From Gemmatimonadaceae bacterium (GTDB lineage: Bacteria; Gemmatimonadota; Gemmatimonadetes; Gemmatimonadales; Gemmatimonadaceae): DNA of 64,000 nucleotides. This document shows positions 16,387 through 24,616 of this stretch, piece after piece. The notes under the pieces are model-generated. The model was given only the letters and a program-made list of their open reading frames with translations. It was not told the origin of the DNA and ran no database searches. Location of the stretch: assembly GCA_025358925.1 (NCBI GenBank), contig JANYHT010000037.1:28501-92500 (forward strand), read 5' to 3'. Position numbers and translations under genes: made by a program. Every line of letters begins with the position of its first letter. Position 1 is the stretch's first letter.

Positions 16387-17347
16387 TACGACGCTCGAAG
16401 GGATTCGTAGTTCGATGCGCAACTCGATGTCCGGCGTTTCGGGCGGAGGTGGGTTAAGCGGCGGCGGGAGCGGTGGCGGGCGCGCACTTCGACTTGCGCT
16501 CGGTGCGGTAGTGTTGGTCGCCCTCTTCCTTTTTTCGAAGTCCACGGTGACGTACATCGAACCGGGACACGTGGGCATCGTGATTCATCGCGGCGGCGGC
16601 GGCGTCGATCCGCAGCCATTAGGCCCGGGATTTCATCTGCGCAATCCGTTGCTGACGCAAATCACCGAGTATCCGACATTCATGCAAACGCTTCTGCTTG
16701 CAAAGGACCCAACTGAAGGCTCCGCGAACAACGAAGAGATTAACGTGAACTCGATCGAGGGACAGCCGTTGTCGCTGGACATCTCGATGTCATTTGAATT
16801 ACGCCCCGATAAGGTGCCGCAGCTGTACTCTACATTTAGAACCGACGTTTACACGATTCAGCACGGCTTCATCAAACAGGCCATTCGACAGTCGTTGCAA
16901 GAAGTGGTAGGCAACGAAGAAATTGCGGCGATCCTCGGTCCGAAGAAAGCCGAAGTGGTTGCGCGCACCCAGGCCGCATTGCAGAAGCGCGTTGACCCAT
17001 ACGGTATCGATGTGAAGCAGTTCACGCTCAACGAATTTCGCGCGCCGAAAGCTGTGATGGATGCGATTTCGTTGAAAAACGTGATGCAACAACAGGCACT
17101 GACGGCGCAAAACGAATTGCAGAAAAACACCTTTCAAGCGCAGGGCGACAGCATCAAGGCGGTTGGCCGCGCGAAGGCTATTCTTGCTGAGGCGGAAGCA
17201 CAGGCGAAGGCGAATGATTTGCTGTCGCGGAGCATTACGTCCAACCTCGTGCAGTACGAAATGGCGAAGCGTTGGAACGGGCAGATGCCAACAGTGACGG
17301 GTGGTGCGATGCCCCTGCTGCAGTTGCCCGGCAGCGGCAAGCCGTAA
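16370..17347 (+). CDS. SPFH/prohibitin-family membrane protein
   Basis: 325 residues. A Gly/Ser-rich N-terminus leads to one membrane helix (LALGAVVLVALFLFS, residues ~40-55) and then the SPFH (band 7) domain starting at VTYIEPGHVGIVIHRGG. A long helical region ends in AKAILAEAEAQAKANDLL, typical of prohibitins, which assemble into ring scaffolds and influence membrane proteases. The start is fixed by AGGAGG 7 bases before ATG 16370. Its direct upstream partner is the zinc-ribbon membrane protein. Confidence 0.88.
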   Translation: MATSIDTTLEGIRSSMRNSMSGVSGGGGLSGGGSGGGRALRLALGAVVLVALFLFSKSTVTYIEPGHVGIVIHRGGGGVDPQPLGPGFHLRNPLLTQITEYPTFMQTLLLAKDPTEGSANNEEINVNSIEGQPLSLDISMSFELRPDKVPQLYSTFRTDVYTIQHGFIKQAIRQSLQEVVGNEEIAAILGPKKAEVVARTQAALQKRVDPYGIDVKQFTLNEFRAPKAVMDAISLKNVMQQQALTAQNELQKNTFQAQGDSIKAVGRAKAILAEAEAQAKANDLLSRSITSNLVQYEMAKRWNGQMPTVTGGAMPLLQLPGSGKP

Positions 17348-17368
17348 CGTTCACGACACAAGACGCAT

Positions 17369-17860
17369 ATGCCGAAGGTAAGTTTTGACACGCTGCCGCC
17401 GTCGGCACGCGTGTGGGTGTTTGGAGCGGCCGCGCCGGTGGTCGGCGCGGCGCTCGAACGGTTGCTGCACATCGTGGACGACCATCTGCGCGAATGGCGT
17501 GCACACGGGACGCCGCTGGTGTGCGCGCATGTATGGCGTGATGATCGTTTTCTTGCCGTGGCGGTGGACGAAGCGGCCACCGATGCATCCGGTTGCTCAA
17601 TTGATGGACTCTTTCGCACGTTAGCGGGCGCCGAGTCACAAATCGGGACGTCACTGGTTGGTGGCGGTATGATTTTTTGGCGCGACACTGCGGGTGTTGT
17701 GCAGATGGCGACGCGCAGTGCGTTTGTCGCTGCAGCTGCCAATGGCGTTGTGGTTGCGGATACGTCAGTCTTTGACACGACGGTCACGACTGTCGGTGAA
17801 TGGCGATCGCAGTTTGAGCGGCCGGCGCGCGAGAGTTGGCATGCGCGGTTGATCAAGTAG
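17369..17860 (+). CDS. uncharacterised soluble protein of a family often labelled ABC transporter ATPase
   Basis: 163 residues with no membrane segment and no Walker motifs. The pattern LPPSARVWVFGAAAPV at the front, LAVAVDEAATDASGCSIDGL near residue 65 and VGGGMIFWRD near 105 recall a small conserved family of Bacteroidota and relatives that databases often call ABC transporter ATPase without experimental support. The conserved ASGCSID Cys could be functional. It follows the SPFH gene by 21 bases and is convergent with the DapA-family gene. Function unknown. Confidence 0.65.
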   Translation: MPKVSFDTLPPSARVWVFGAAAPVVGAALERLLHIVDDHLREWRAHGTPLVCAHVWRDDRFLAVAVDEAATDASGCSIDGLFRTLAGAESQIGTSLVGGGMIFWRDTAGVVQMATRSAFVAAAANGVVVADTSVFDTTVTTVGEWRSQFERPARESWHARLIK

Positions 17861-17867
17861 CGGACGA

Positions 17868-18971
17868 CTATCGCAGCCAGTCGTCCAGATGTTCGGCGAC
17901 GAACGCGTCGTCATTCAAATCACCAACGCGCGTTGCGAATCCCGCAATCGCGTCTGCTTGACCCGCAGACAATCTTTCGTGCGGATCAAGCGTCCATGTA
18001 CCACGCACCAAGCCTTGTAGGCGTAGCACTTCGAGAATGCCGGGCAGGCAACCAGCGTAAGCATTGCCGGCATCGAAGATCACCGCGTTTGCCATGGTGA
18101 GTTCCGCGCCACGCGACAACCATGCAGTGGGCAACGATGTTGATGCGCTTGCGCGCCACGCCCGAATGTCATTGAGCAGCGCAACCGCGCGGTGTGTCCA
18201 CACTGCCCATTGACCAAGCAAACCGCCAACGAAGTGTCGTGTCGTAGCGCGACCAACTGTGCGTACTGGCACATCAGTCACCAAGTCGCTGACAATGGAA
18301 TCATCGTTGCCGGTGTACAGCGCAATGTCGTCACGGCCCGCGTCAGCGATGGCACGAACTACGTCGAGTGTAGCGTAGCGGTCAAACGGCGCCACTTTGA
18401 TCGCGACAACGTTGGCAATCTCTGCGAACTCACGCCAGAACGCATATGATAAGCGACGACCATTAACCGCCGGTTGCAAGTAAAAGCCAAAGAGCGGAAA
18501 TGCTTCGGCGACGTGTCGACAATGGTGCATGACCGCCTTATCATTGGCGTCGCGCCAAGCGCCGAGTGAGAGCAGCCCGCAATGGTAGCCGAGCATTCGT
18601 GCAATCTCGGCTTCTTTGATGGCCTGTTTGGTGTCGCCAATAATTCCGGCAATACGCACAAATGGTCGAACAATTCCGCTGTCGATCGCCGCAGCGGTGA
18701 GTGCTGACTTCGCCGTCTCTGCCGCGAGTTCGAGCACTGGGCGATACAATCCAACTGCTGGGTCATGAATGGCAAATCCCGTGGTGTGCACTCCAACGGC
18801 CATGCCGCCTGCACCGGAGGCGACATAGTAGCGTGTGAGTGCGCGTTGGGAACGCTCGTCCATCGTGCGATGCGGTGTGAGCGCGAGGGGATGGGCCGGT
18901 ATGACGTGACCAGCGGCGAGATGACGTCGCACGTTTATCGGCTCTGGCAGCGGGTCGTCAGAAACGGCCAT
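17868..18971 (-). CDS. dihydrodipicolinate synthase (DapA)-family aldolase
   Basis: 367 residues from the chosen ATG, longer than the ~295 of DapA because of an extended C-terminus. The TIM-barrel family segments are visible: ALTPHRTMDERSQRAL near residue 30, FGFYLQPAVNGR with the Tyr near 175, and VVAIKVAPFDRY carrying the Schiff-base Lys near 205. The substrate is not predictable; such homologues often act on sugar acids or other 2-keto acids. It is the last gene of a minus-strand run and overlaps the preceding epimerase gene by 14 bases. An upstream in-frame extension is rejected because it runs deep into that gene. Confidence 0.8.
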   Translation of the reverse strand: MAVSDDPLPEPINVRRHLAAGHVIPAHPLALTPHRTMDERSQRALTRYYVASGAGGMAVGVHTTGFAIHDPAVGLYRPVLELAAETAKSALTAAAIDSGIVRPFVRIAGIIGDTKQAIKEAEIARMLGYHCGLLSLGAWRDANDKAVMHHCRHVAEAFPLFGFYLQPAVNGRRLSYAFWREFAEIANVVAIKVAPFDRYATLDVVRAIADAGRDDIALYTGNDDSIVSDLVTDVPVRTVGRATTRHFVGGLLGQWAVWTHRAVALLNDIRAWRASASTSLPTAWLSRGAELTMANAVIFDAGNAYAGCLPGILEVLRLQGLVRGTWTLDPHERLSAGQADAIAGFATRVGDLNDDAFVAEHLDDWLR

Positions 18972-19935
18972 CGCGCACCTCAAACTTTGTGGGCTTGCCA
19001 AGCAATCGACCGTCTTGGCGAATCCATGCAATCGCCCACGCGATGAGCGTGTCCAGCGGAAGGGCATCGAACGGCAACTCGGCGTGCAACGCATGAACGT
19101 TCGCTACGAGCGCATCCGCGCCGACGTCGTCCGCGAAGTGTGGCGTGACGCCGAGCAGTGCTCCGATGCGTTCCGCCACATCGCGAATACTTATTGCGGG
19201 GCCGGACACGTTGAGCGCGGTTGCCGGTAGCGTGGTTGCCGCGAGCGCGCGCAACGCCAGTCGATTCGCGTCCGTTTGCCAGATCACATTCGCGATGGGT
19301 GTCGCGAGTGAAATGGTGTCGCCGCGCAGCACGCGCAGCACGAGATCGGTGATAACGCCGTACCGCAAATCGCACGCATAAAACAATCGAAATAACAACA
19401 GCGGCGACCCAGTGCGACGCGCGACTGATTCGAATACTCGTTCACGCCCAACGCACGAGGCGGCGTATTCCCCATCGGGCGCAAGCGTATCGCCTTCGCG
19501 TGATCCTCCAGCGTCAACACGAGTGCGTGCGTACACATTGCCGGTCGAAAAACACACAATGCGCGCGCGCGCGAAATGCTCGGCGGCATGTGTCGACGCC
19601 ACGACGTTTTGCGTCCACGTGCCAACGGGATCACCCGTCGTGCCAAACTTCTGTCCCGCTAACCACAGCACGTTGGGAGCGAATGGGAGCGACGCAACGG
19701 CGCGCGGATCGGCGAGGTCAGCCCGAATGATGTCGACACCGTACGATTCGAGCGTGGTCGCTACGCTCGCATCGGAGAATCGAGAAACGGCAATGACACG
19801 ACGCGCGCCCCGTCCATCGCGCGACGCCCCAGCAGCATCAAGCGCCCGACGCGCCATACGGGCGAGTGTCGGTCCCATCTTACCGCCAGCGCCAAGTACG
19901 ATGATGTCACCATCAAGCGAGGTGAGGGCTTGCAT
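18958..19935 (-). CDS. NAD-dependent epimerase/dehydratase-family protein
   Basis: 325 residues. The Rossmann signature is DIIVLGAGGKMGPTLARMAR at residue ~10, followed by VLWLAGQKFG and a catalytic-type region CFSTGNVYAR, with the Tyr further on in the GEYAASCVGRER segment. The role may be linked to the DapA-family gene it overlaps: the pair could process a sugar acid or nucleotide sugar. Start is ATG 19935; a TTG at 20022 in frame would overlap the plsC gene by 38 bases. Confidence 0.78.
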   Translation of the reverse strand: MQALTSLDGDIIVLGAGGKMGPTLARMARRALDAAGASRDGRGARRVIAVSRFSDASVATTLESYGVDIIRADLADPRAVASLPFAPNVLWLAGQKFGTTGDPVGTWTQNVVASTHAAEHFARARIVCFSTGNVYARTRVDAGGSREGDTLAPDGEYAASCVGRERVFESVARRTGSPLLLFRLFYACDLRYGVITDLVLRVLRGDTISLATPIANVIWQTDANRLALRALAATTLPATALNVSGPAISIRDVAERIGALLGVTPHFADDVGADALVANVHALHAELPFDALPLDTLIAWAIAWIRQDGRLLGKPTKFEVRDGRF

Positions 19936-19984
19936 CGTGGAATCGTCCGGCGACGACAGAACGTCGTTGAGGGCGAGCTCATTC

Positions 19985-20764
19985 TCAGGCGCAGGCCGCA
20001 CTCGGCTCCACCACCCCGCCAACCGGTAGCCCCAAATCTTGCGCGAGTGCGCGACGCCCAGCTTCGATGCGCTCGCGCGTTTGTTGTTTAAGCGCCGGGA
20101 GATCGGAAAGTGTCAAGCCTGCCGTCTCGATTGGTGCAAGCATCTGCGCGACCGCGCGGGCAGGCAAAAACTGAAACGTACCTTTCGCCATAGCGTTCCG
20201 CGTACCCGCGACAGCGATTGGCAAAATAGGTGCACCGGCTTCAATGGCCAGACGAAATGCGCCGTCTTTAAACGGTAACATCTCCCAATCGCGCGAGCGC
20301 GTGCCTTCAGGAAAGATCATGATCGACACTTTCTTCGCGAGCCGATCGCGACACTGCTTGACCGCGTCGACGGCCGATTCGCGTTTGCCGCGAATGATGC
20401 GGATGTCACCGGCCATCTGCATCATCCAGCCCATGCACGGAATCTTGAACACGGTGTCTTTACTAAGCCATTTCATTTCCCACGGAAAACAACTGATCAA
20501 AAACACATCCGCATATGATTCATGATTGGCGACGACCACGTACGGACGTCGCGGATCGCACAGCGGTCCGCCGCGCGTCCGAAATCGCCACAACGGATTG
20601 AGCTTGAGCGCCGTCACGGCGACGAGCCGGAACGCCCGACCCGCCGCATAGCGTCCCTTGTCAAATGGTGCGGTGCACGCGAAAACGAGAGCCACGATAG
20701 GTGTGCCAACAATGACACAACTCACCATCGACACCCACGCCCACGCGTTCAACACCCAGAGCAT
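19985..20764 (-). CDS. plsC: 1-acyl-sn-glycerol-3-phosphate acyltransferase
   Basis: 259 residues. The enzyme adds the second acyl chain in phosphatidic acid synthesis at the inner membrane. An N-terminal hydrophobic segment (MVSCVIVGTPIVALVFAC) anchors it. The acyltransferase motifs are NHESYADVFLIS (HX4D) near residue 80, then IRIIRGKRE, IMIFPEGTRSRD near 150 and APILPIAVAGT near 182. The ATG overlaps the CDGSH gene stop by one base (TGATG), so translation is probably coupled. Confidence 0.9.
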   Translation of the reverse strand: MLWVLNAWAWVSMVSCVIVGTPIVALVFACTAPFDKGRYAAGRAFRLVAVTALKLNPLWRFRTRGGPLCDPRRPYVVVANHESYADVFLISCFPWEMKWLSKDTVFKIPCMGWMMQMAGDIRIIRGKRESAVDAVKQCRDRLAKKVSIMIFPEGTRSRDWEMLPFKDGAFRLAIEAGAPILPIAVAGTRNAMAKGTFQFLPARAVAQMLAPIETAGLTLSDLPALKQQTRERIEAGRRALAQDLGLPVGGVVEPSAACA

Positions 20765-21030
20765 CAGCCTACAACGAGCTTGGGGGCGTGCGCGGAGGCA
20801 TCAAATGCCTCGCGAGCAGCGTTGGCACCGACAAATCCAATCTTCGAATGTGTCCCGTCGCAAAACGGCTTGACGGCAGACGCTCCGCAGCGGCACAGCA
20901 ACATCGGTTTCCCTTCCGCGGAGCGCGGCGGCACAACGTTGCCTTCGTGATCGACCAAGCGAATCATCGCTACCAGATCTGGGGCGATGACGAGTGGGCC
21001 GTTATTCCGTATGGCGATCGTAACTGTCAT
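20764..21030 (-). CDS. CDGSH-type iron-sulfur protein
   Basis: 88 residues. The segment CRCGASAVKPFCDGTH near residue 46 is the CDGSH [2Fe-2S] ligand set (three Cys and one His), with HSK next to it. The N-terminal part (TVTIAIRNNGPLVI) is the usual short beta region of single-domain bacterial CDGSH proteins. The start overlaps the end of the SufE gene (ATGA), so the carrier of the cluster and a sulfur-transfer protein are produced together. Soluble, no signal peptide. Confidence 0.88.
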   Translation of the reverse strand: MTVTIAIRNNGPLVIAPDLVAMIRLVDHEGNVVPPRSAEGKPMLLCRCGASAVKPFCDGTHSKIGFVGANAAREAFDASAHAPKLVVG

Positions 21031-21497
21031 GTGTTGGGTCGTGGTGTTGATGAAGTAGCAATCCCGCGCGCGTGCCGCTTGATGCGATCAACCATGGCCG
21101 CCAAACCTGATTCGCGGGCGCCGAGTCCGATATCTTGCATAAGCAGACGTACGAAATCTGGCGGAAGGGCAAGCGCAACGGCGGGTGGCTGGTCGTTAAT
21201 AGCGGAAAACGTAATGGCGAGGACTGCCGCTATCGTCGGAGATTGTCGCGCGTTCACGTCGGCGAAGAAATGCAACGTGCCGTCGGCATTATGTTCGGGG
21301 AAGAGGTCGACGCGCGTTTGACATTCGGACACCGTGAACGCACTCCGGTCAAGCACCGCGAGACGCGCTGGCAGCGGTTCAAGCTTCTTTGACCACGCCA
21401 AGAGTGCCTGCATCTTGTCCTCCCGACCGAGCGTCCGAAACTGGCGCAGGGTTTTCGCGAGCGACGGGGGTAATGATTCGGTGGCGATGTCGGACAT
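21027..21497 (-). CDS. sufE: SufE-family sulfur acceptor protein
   Basis: 156 residues. SufE accepts persulfide from the cysteine desulfurase SufS and stimulates it for Fe-S assembly. The active Cys is in SECQTRVDLFPE near residue 59; the SufE helix FVRLLMQDIGL is near 113. No sufS or sufBCD genes lie in this window, so the rest of the machinery must be elsewhere. It heads a minus-strand run with CDGSH, plsC, an epimerase and a DapA-family gene. Confidence 0.88.
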   Translation of the reverse strand: MSDIATESLPPSLAKTLRQFRTLGREDKMQALLAWSKKLEPLPARLAVLDRSAFTVSECQTRVDLFPEHNADGTLHFFADVNARQSPTIAAVLAITFSAINDQPPAVALALPPDFVRLLMQDIGLGARESGLAAMVDRIKRHARGIATSSTPRPNT

Positions 21498-21540
21498 AGG
21501 CGAAGTGAATGTGATGGCGGTCTGGCGAGCAAGGGTGGAG

Positions 21541-21575
21541 CTAGGGAATAGGGATTAGGGATTAGGGACTAGGGA
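21541..21575. repeat. dispersed 7-base repeat copy (five NTAGGGA units)
   Basis: Five consecutive units CTAGGGA, ATAGGGA, TTAGGGA, TTAGGGA, CTAGGGA, ending near GGAATGGAG. It lies between the divergent sufE and HlyD-type genes, in a 128-base gap that holds nothing else I can identify. It belongs to the same family as the repeats at 16061 and 63821. Confidence 0.75.
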
Positions 21576-21625
21576 ATGGAGAAAAGCGATTGACGCGTGC
21601 GGGTCCGTCCCGAAGGTTTCCGAGT

Positions 21626-22609
21626 GTGAACACTCCCCGGCACCAACGGCACGCATTGCGTCACACGCTTCCGCTTTGCCTCAGTGTCCTCGTGGGCTGC
21701 GGCCGACCTGCCGTGCCCGACACAGCAGTCGGTACGCTCGAAATGGTCGAAACCGATATCGGGCCACTTCAGCTTGCGCGCGCGGTGCGCGTGCTTGTGC
21801 AGGAGGGGGATCATGTGCGGGTTGGCGATACGCTCGCAATCTTCGCGACACCCACGATGGTTGCCGTACAGGCACAGGCGGATGCGCGTGTGCAATCGGC
21901 GCAACAGGCAGAGCGTGAACTCATACGCGGTGCACGCCCGGCCGAACTCTTGCGCGCGGAGGCCGACGTTAAAGCTGCTGATGCGGACGTAGACCGAACC
22001 GCTGCCGACTTGTCCCGCCTCGAACCGCTCGCCGCGCGTGGTGACATTAGCCGCGCGCAACTCGATGCCGCGCGGGCTGCGGCGCGCAGTAGCGCGAGCA
22101 AACGCGATGCTGTGCGCGAAACGCTGCGACTCGTGCGCGAAGGACCGCGCAATGAACGTCGACTCGCCGCCGCCGCCGACGCGCGCGGTGCAAACGCGGC
22201 CGCAGCCGCAGTGCGCGCAAATACGAACGATCTCGTACTGGTCGCGCCAATTGACGGCGTTATCACCAGCAGAAACGTCGAACCTGGCGAAGTGATGAGT
22301 CCTGGGCAAAGTGCGATCTCCATCGGCCAACCTTCACGACCCTGGGCGCGTATTTACGTCTCACAGTTTGTGCTCCCGCGATTGCACCTTGGTGATACCG
22401 TGACCGCGCAGCTTGACGGTGATACCGTCACGCGCCGAGGTCGCATCGCCGCCATCGCAAGCAAAGCAGAATTCACACCGCGTGTTGCGTTGACCGAGAA
22501 AGAACGTGCCGATCTCCTGTTTGGCGTAAAAATAGAATTTGTGGATCCTACCGATCAGTTAAAAGCAGGACTTCCCGTCACCATCATGCTGCCGCGCGGC
22601 AACAAGTGA
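21626..22609 (+). CDS. HlyD-family periplasmic adaptor lipoprotein of an ABC exporter
   Basis: 327 residues. A signal peptide ends in a lipobox (LSVLVGC), so the protein is probably a lipoprotein facing the periplasm. A lipoyl-type half (LVQEGDHVRVGDTLAIF) is followed by a long Ala/Arg-rich helical hairpin (VQSAQQAERELIR onward) and a second lipoyl half plus beta-barrel (LVAPIDGVITSRNVEPGEV). These are the membrane-fusion features of HlyD/YbhG proteins. GTG 21626 is chosen as start. The following ATPase gene begins inside its stop codon. Confidence 0.85.
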   Translation: MNTPRHQRHALRHTLPLCLSVLVGCGRPAVPDTAVGTLEMVETDIGPLQLARAVRVLVQEGDHVRVGDTLAIFATPTMVAVQAQADARVQSAQQAERELIRGARPAELLRAEADVKAADADVDRTAADLSRLEPLAARGDISRAQLDAARAAARSSASKRDAVRETLRLVREGPRNERRLAAAADARGANAAAAAVRANTNDLVLVAPIDGVITSRNVEPGEVMSPGQSAISIGQPSRPWARIYVSQFVLPRLHLGDTVTAQLDGDTVTRRGRIAAIASKAEFTPRVALTEKERADLLFGVKIEFVDPTDQLKAGLPVTIMLPRGNK

Positions 22610-23394
22610 CAACGCCAAGCGCGCATACACACATTGGCAACACGTTACGACCCGTCGTAGAAACGCGCGCGCTCAGCAAACGATATGGTGCCGTATACGC
22701 CGTTGACGGTCTCGATCTCGCCATCGCGCGCGGTGAAGTATTCGGACTCCTCGGCCCGAATGGGTCGGGCAAGACGACCACCATTCGCATGCTGTGTGGA
22801 CTGGTGGCGCCCACGAGTGGCAGCGCCACGGTGGCCGATTTCGATGTCGGTACACAGGCGGAACAGGTGCGACAACGTATTGGCTACATGTCGCAACGAT
22901 ACGGTTTGTACGATGAACTCACTGTGTATGAAAATCTGCGGTTCTACGCCTCCGTCTACGGCTTGCTCGGTGCAGCGCGAACACGTCGATTGGAGGAGCA
23001 TATGCAGGCGCTCGGACTCAGCGCGCAGCGCGCGCAAATTGCCGGCACGTTAAGCGGTGGATGGAAGCAGCGACTCGCCTTAGCGTGCGCAACCGCGCAC
23101 AACCCACGACTCCTGTTCCTCGACGAGCCGACCGCCGGCGTTGATCCCGCCGCGCGACGCACATTTTGGGAAACGATTTATTCCCTCGCGAGCAACGGGA
23201 CGACCATTCTCGTGACCACACATTACATGGACGAAGCGGCGCGGTGCCATCGTCTCGCGTTTCTCTCGCGCGGGCACCTCATCGCCATCGGCACACCACA
23301 AGAAATTCTTGCGCAATTCGGTGCGGACAACATCGAAGACGTGTTTGTGATGTTGCAGCAGCGCGATGAGCAAACGGCGACCACGGGCGCTTGA
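22606..23394 (+). CDS. ABC transporter ATP-binding protein
   Basis: 262 residues. Walker A is GPNGSGKTT near residue 50, the signature LSGGWKQRLALA near 147, and Walker B LLFLDEPTAGVD near 168 with the switch His in VTTHYMDEA. The GTG start overlaps the HlyD gene stop (GTGA). It energises the ABC-2 permease encoded next. This type of cassette (YbhF/CcmA-like drug or lipid exporters) has unknown substrates here. Confidence 0.93.
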   Translation: MTTPSAHTHIGNTLRPVVETRALSKRYGAVYAVDGLDLAIARGEVFGLLGPNGSGKTTTIRMLCGLVAPTSGSATVADFDVGTQAEQVRQRIGYMSQRYGLYDELTVYENLRFYASVYGLLGAARTRRLEEHMQALGLSAQRAQIAGTLSGGWKQRLALACATAHNPRLLFLDEPTAGVDPAARRTFWETIYSLASNGTTILVTTHYMDEAARCHRLAFLSRGHLIAIGTPQEILAQFGADNIEDVFVMLQQRDEQTATTGA

Positions 23395-23396
23395 GT

Positions 23397-24521
23397 ATGT
23401 GGGAGCGACTACGTCGTTGGACTGTGTGGCCAATGCTGTGGAAAGAGTCCATCAGTCTGCGTCGTGACCGGCTGACGTTCGCGATGATGACGGGATTGCC
23501 TGCTGTTCAGTTGTTGCTCTTTGGCTACGCGATTCAAACAGACGTACGTCGACTGCCAACCGTAGTGCTTGATCAGTCACGCACGTTTGAAAGTCGGGCG
23601 CTCATTCAGGTGCTACAAAACACGGACAACTTTCGCGTGGTTGCGGCGGTGCCAGATCGCACGACGGCGCGACGCTGGATTGAGCGCGGTGCCGCGCGTG
23701 TCGCGTTGGTCATTCCTCCCGAGTATCAACGTAATATTCGGCGCGGGCATACTGGTGAAGCGCAATTGTTGATCGACGCTGCTGATCCACAATCGTCCGG
23801 CGCGGCAATTTCCGGCGCGCAGTTAGCGGCGTCAGCACGTGGATCGCAATTGCTCGCTACTCGCTACGCGATCACCCCACCCGTGGTCATCCAAGTGCGA
23901 CCGTGGTATAACCCAGCGCAGCAGAGCGCGATGTTCATCGTGCCCGGCATCGTTGGCGTCTTGCTCACCATCACCATGACGCTGACTACGTCCACGGCCA
24001 TTGTGCGGGAACGTGAACGGGGCACGCTCGAACAACTCATCGTGACACCAATTGGAAAGACCAGCCTCATGCTAGGAAAGCTCGTGCCATTTTTGGTCGT
24101 CGGTTACGTCCAAATGTCAGTAGTGTTGGTACTAGGACGCCTCTTCTTTGACATCCCGATCGCTGGCAGTCTTCTGCTGCTGTATTCGCTGTCCTTTGTT
24201 TTCATAGTGGCAAGCCTAGGCATTGGCCTGCTCATTTCGACCATCGCGCGAAGTCAGGTCCAGGCGATGCAGCTGAGTTTTTTCTTTATGCTCCCCAACA
24301 TTTTGTTATCCGGATACATCTTTCCGCGCGCCGCCATGCCGGAGCCGGCGCAGTGGCTTGGCGCGTTGCTGCCGCTGACATGGTTCTTAGAAATACTGCG
24401 AGGCATTTTGCTCAAAGGAGTCGGGCTCGCCGAGTTGTGGTCAGAATTGATTATTCTGTCGGTATTCGCAATCCTGCTTCTCACGGTTTCCGTACGGCGA
24501 TTCGCAAAGACGTTGGACTGA
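23397..24521 (+). CDS. ABC-2 type permease
   Basis: 374 residues. The N-terminal membrane helix (LTFAMMTGLPAVQLLLFGYA) is followed by a large soluble loop of ~130 residues, then about five helices from MFIVPGIVGVLLTITMTL. The features LERERGTLEQLIVTP (near residue 207, read as RERERGTLEQLIVTP) and LSGYIFPRAAMP are typical of the YhhJ/YbhS family. Only one permease is encoded, so a homodimer is likely, unlike E. coli ybhFSR with two. The start is 3 bases after the ATPase stop. Confidence 0.88.
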   Translation: MWERLRRWTVWPMLWKESISLRRDRLTFAMMTGLPAVQLLLFGYAIQTDVRRLPTVVLDQSRTFESRALIQVLQNTDNFRVVAAVPDRTTARRWIERGAARVALVIPPEYQRNIRRGHTGEAQLLIDAADPQSSGAAISGAQLAASARGSQLLATRYAITPPVVIQVRPWYNPAQQSAMFIVPGIVGVLLTITMTLTTSTAIVRERERGTLEQLIVTPIGKTSLMLGKLVPFLVVGYVQMSVVLVLGRLFFDIPIAGSLLLLYSLSFVFIVASLGIGLLISTIARSQVQAMQLSFFFMLPNILLSGYIFPRAAMPEPAQWLGALLPLTWFLEILRGILLKGVGLAELWSELIILSVFAILLLTVSVRRFAKTLD

Positions 24522-24616
24522 GTCACGCGGAACGATTGTCTCTGTCTGGCCGTATCTCGTGCAGTTGTGTTCTGCCCATCGTCGTTCGACCTACCATCTC
24601 TCTCATTCACCGTACC

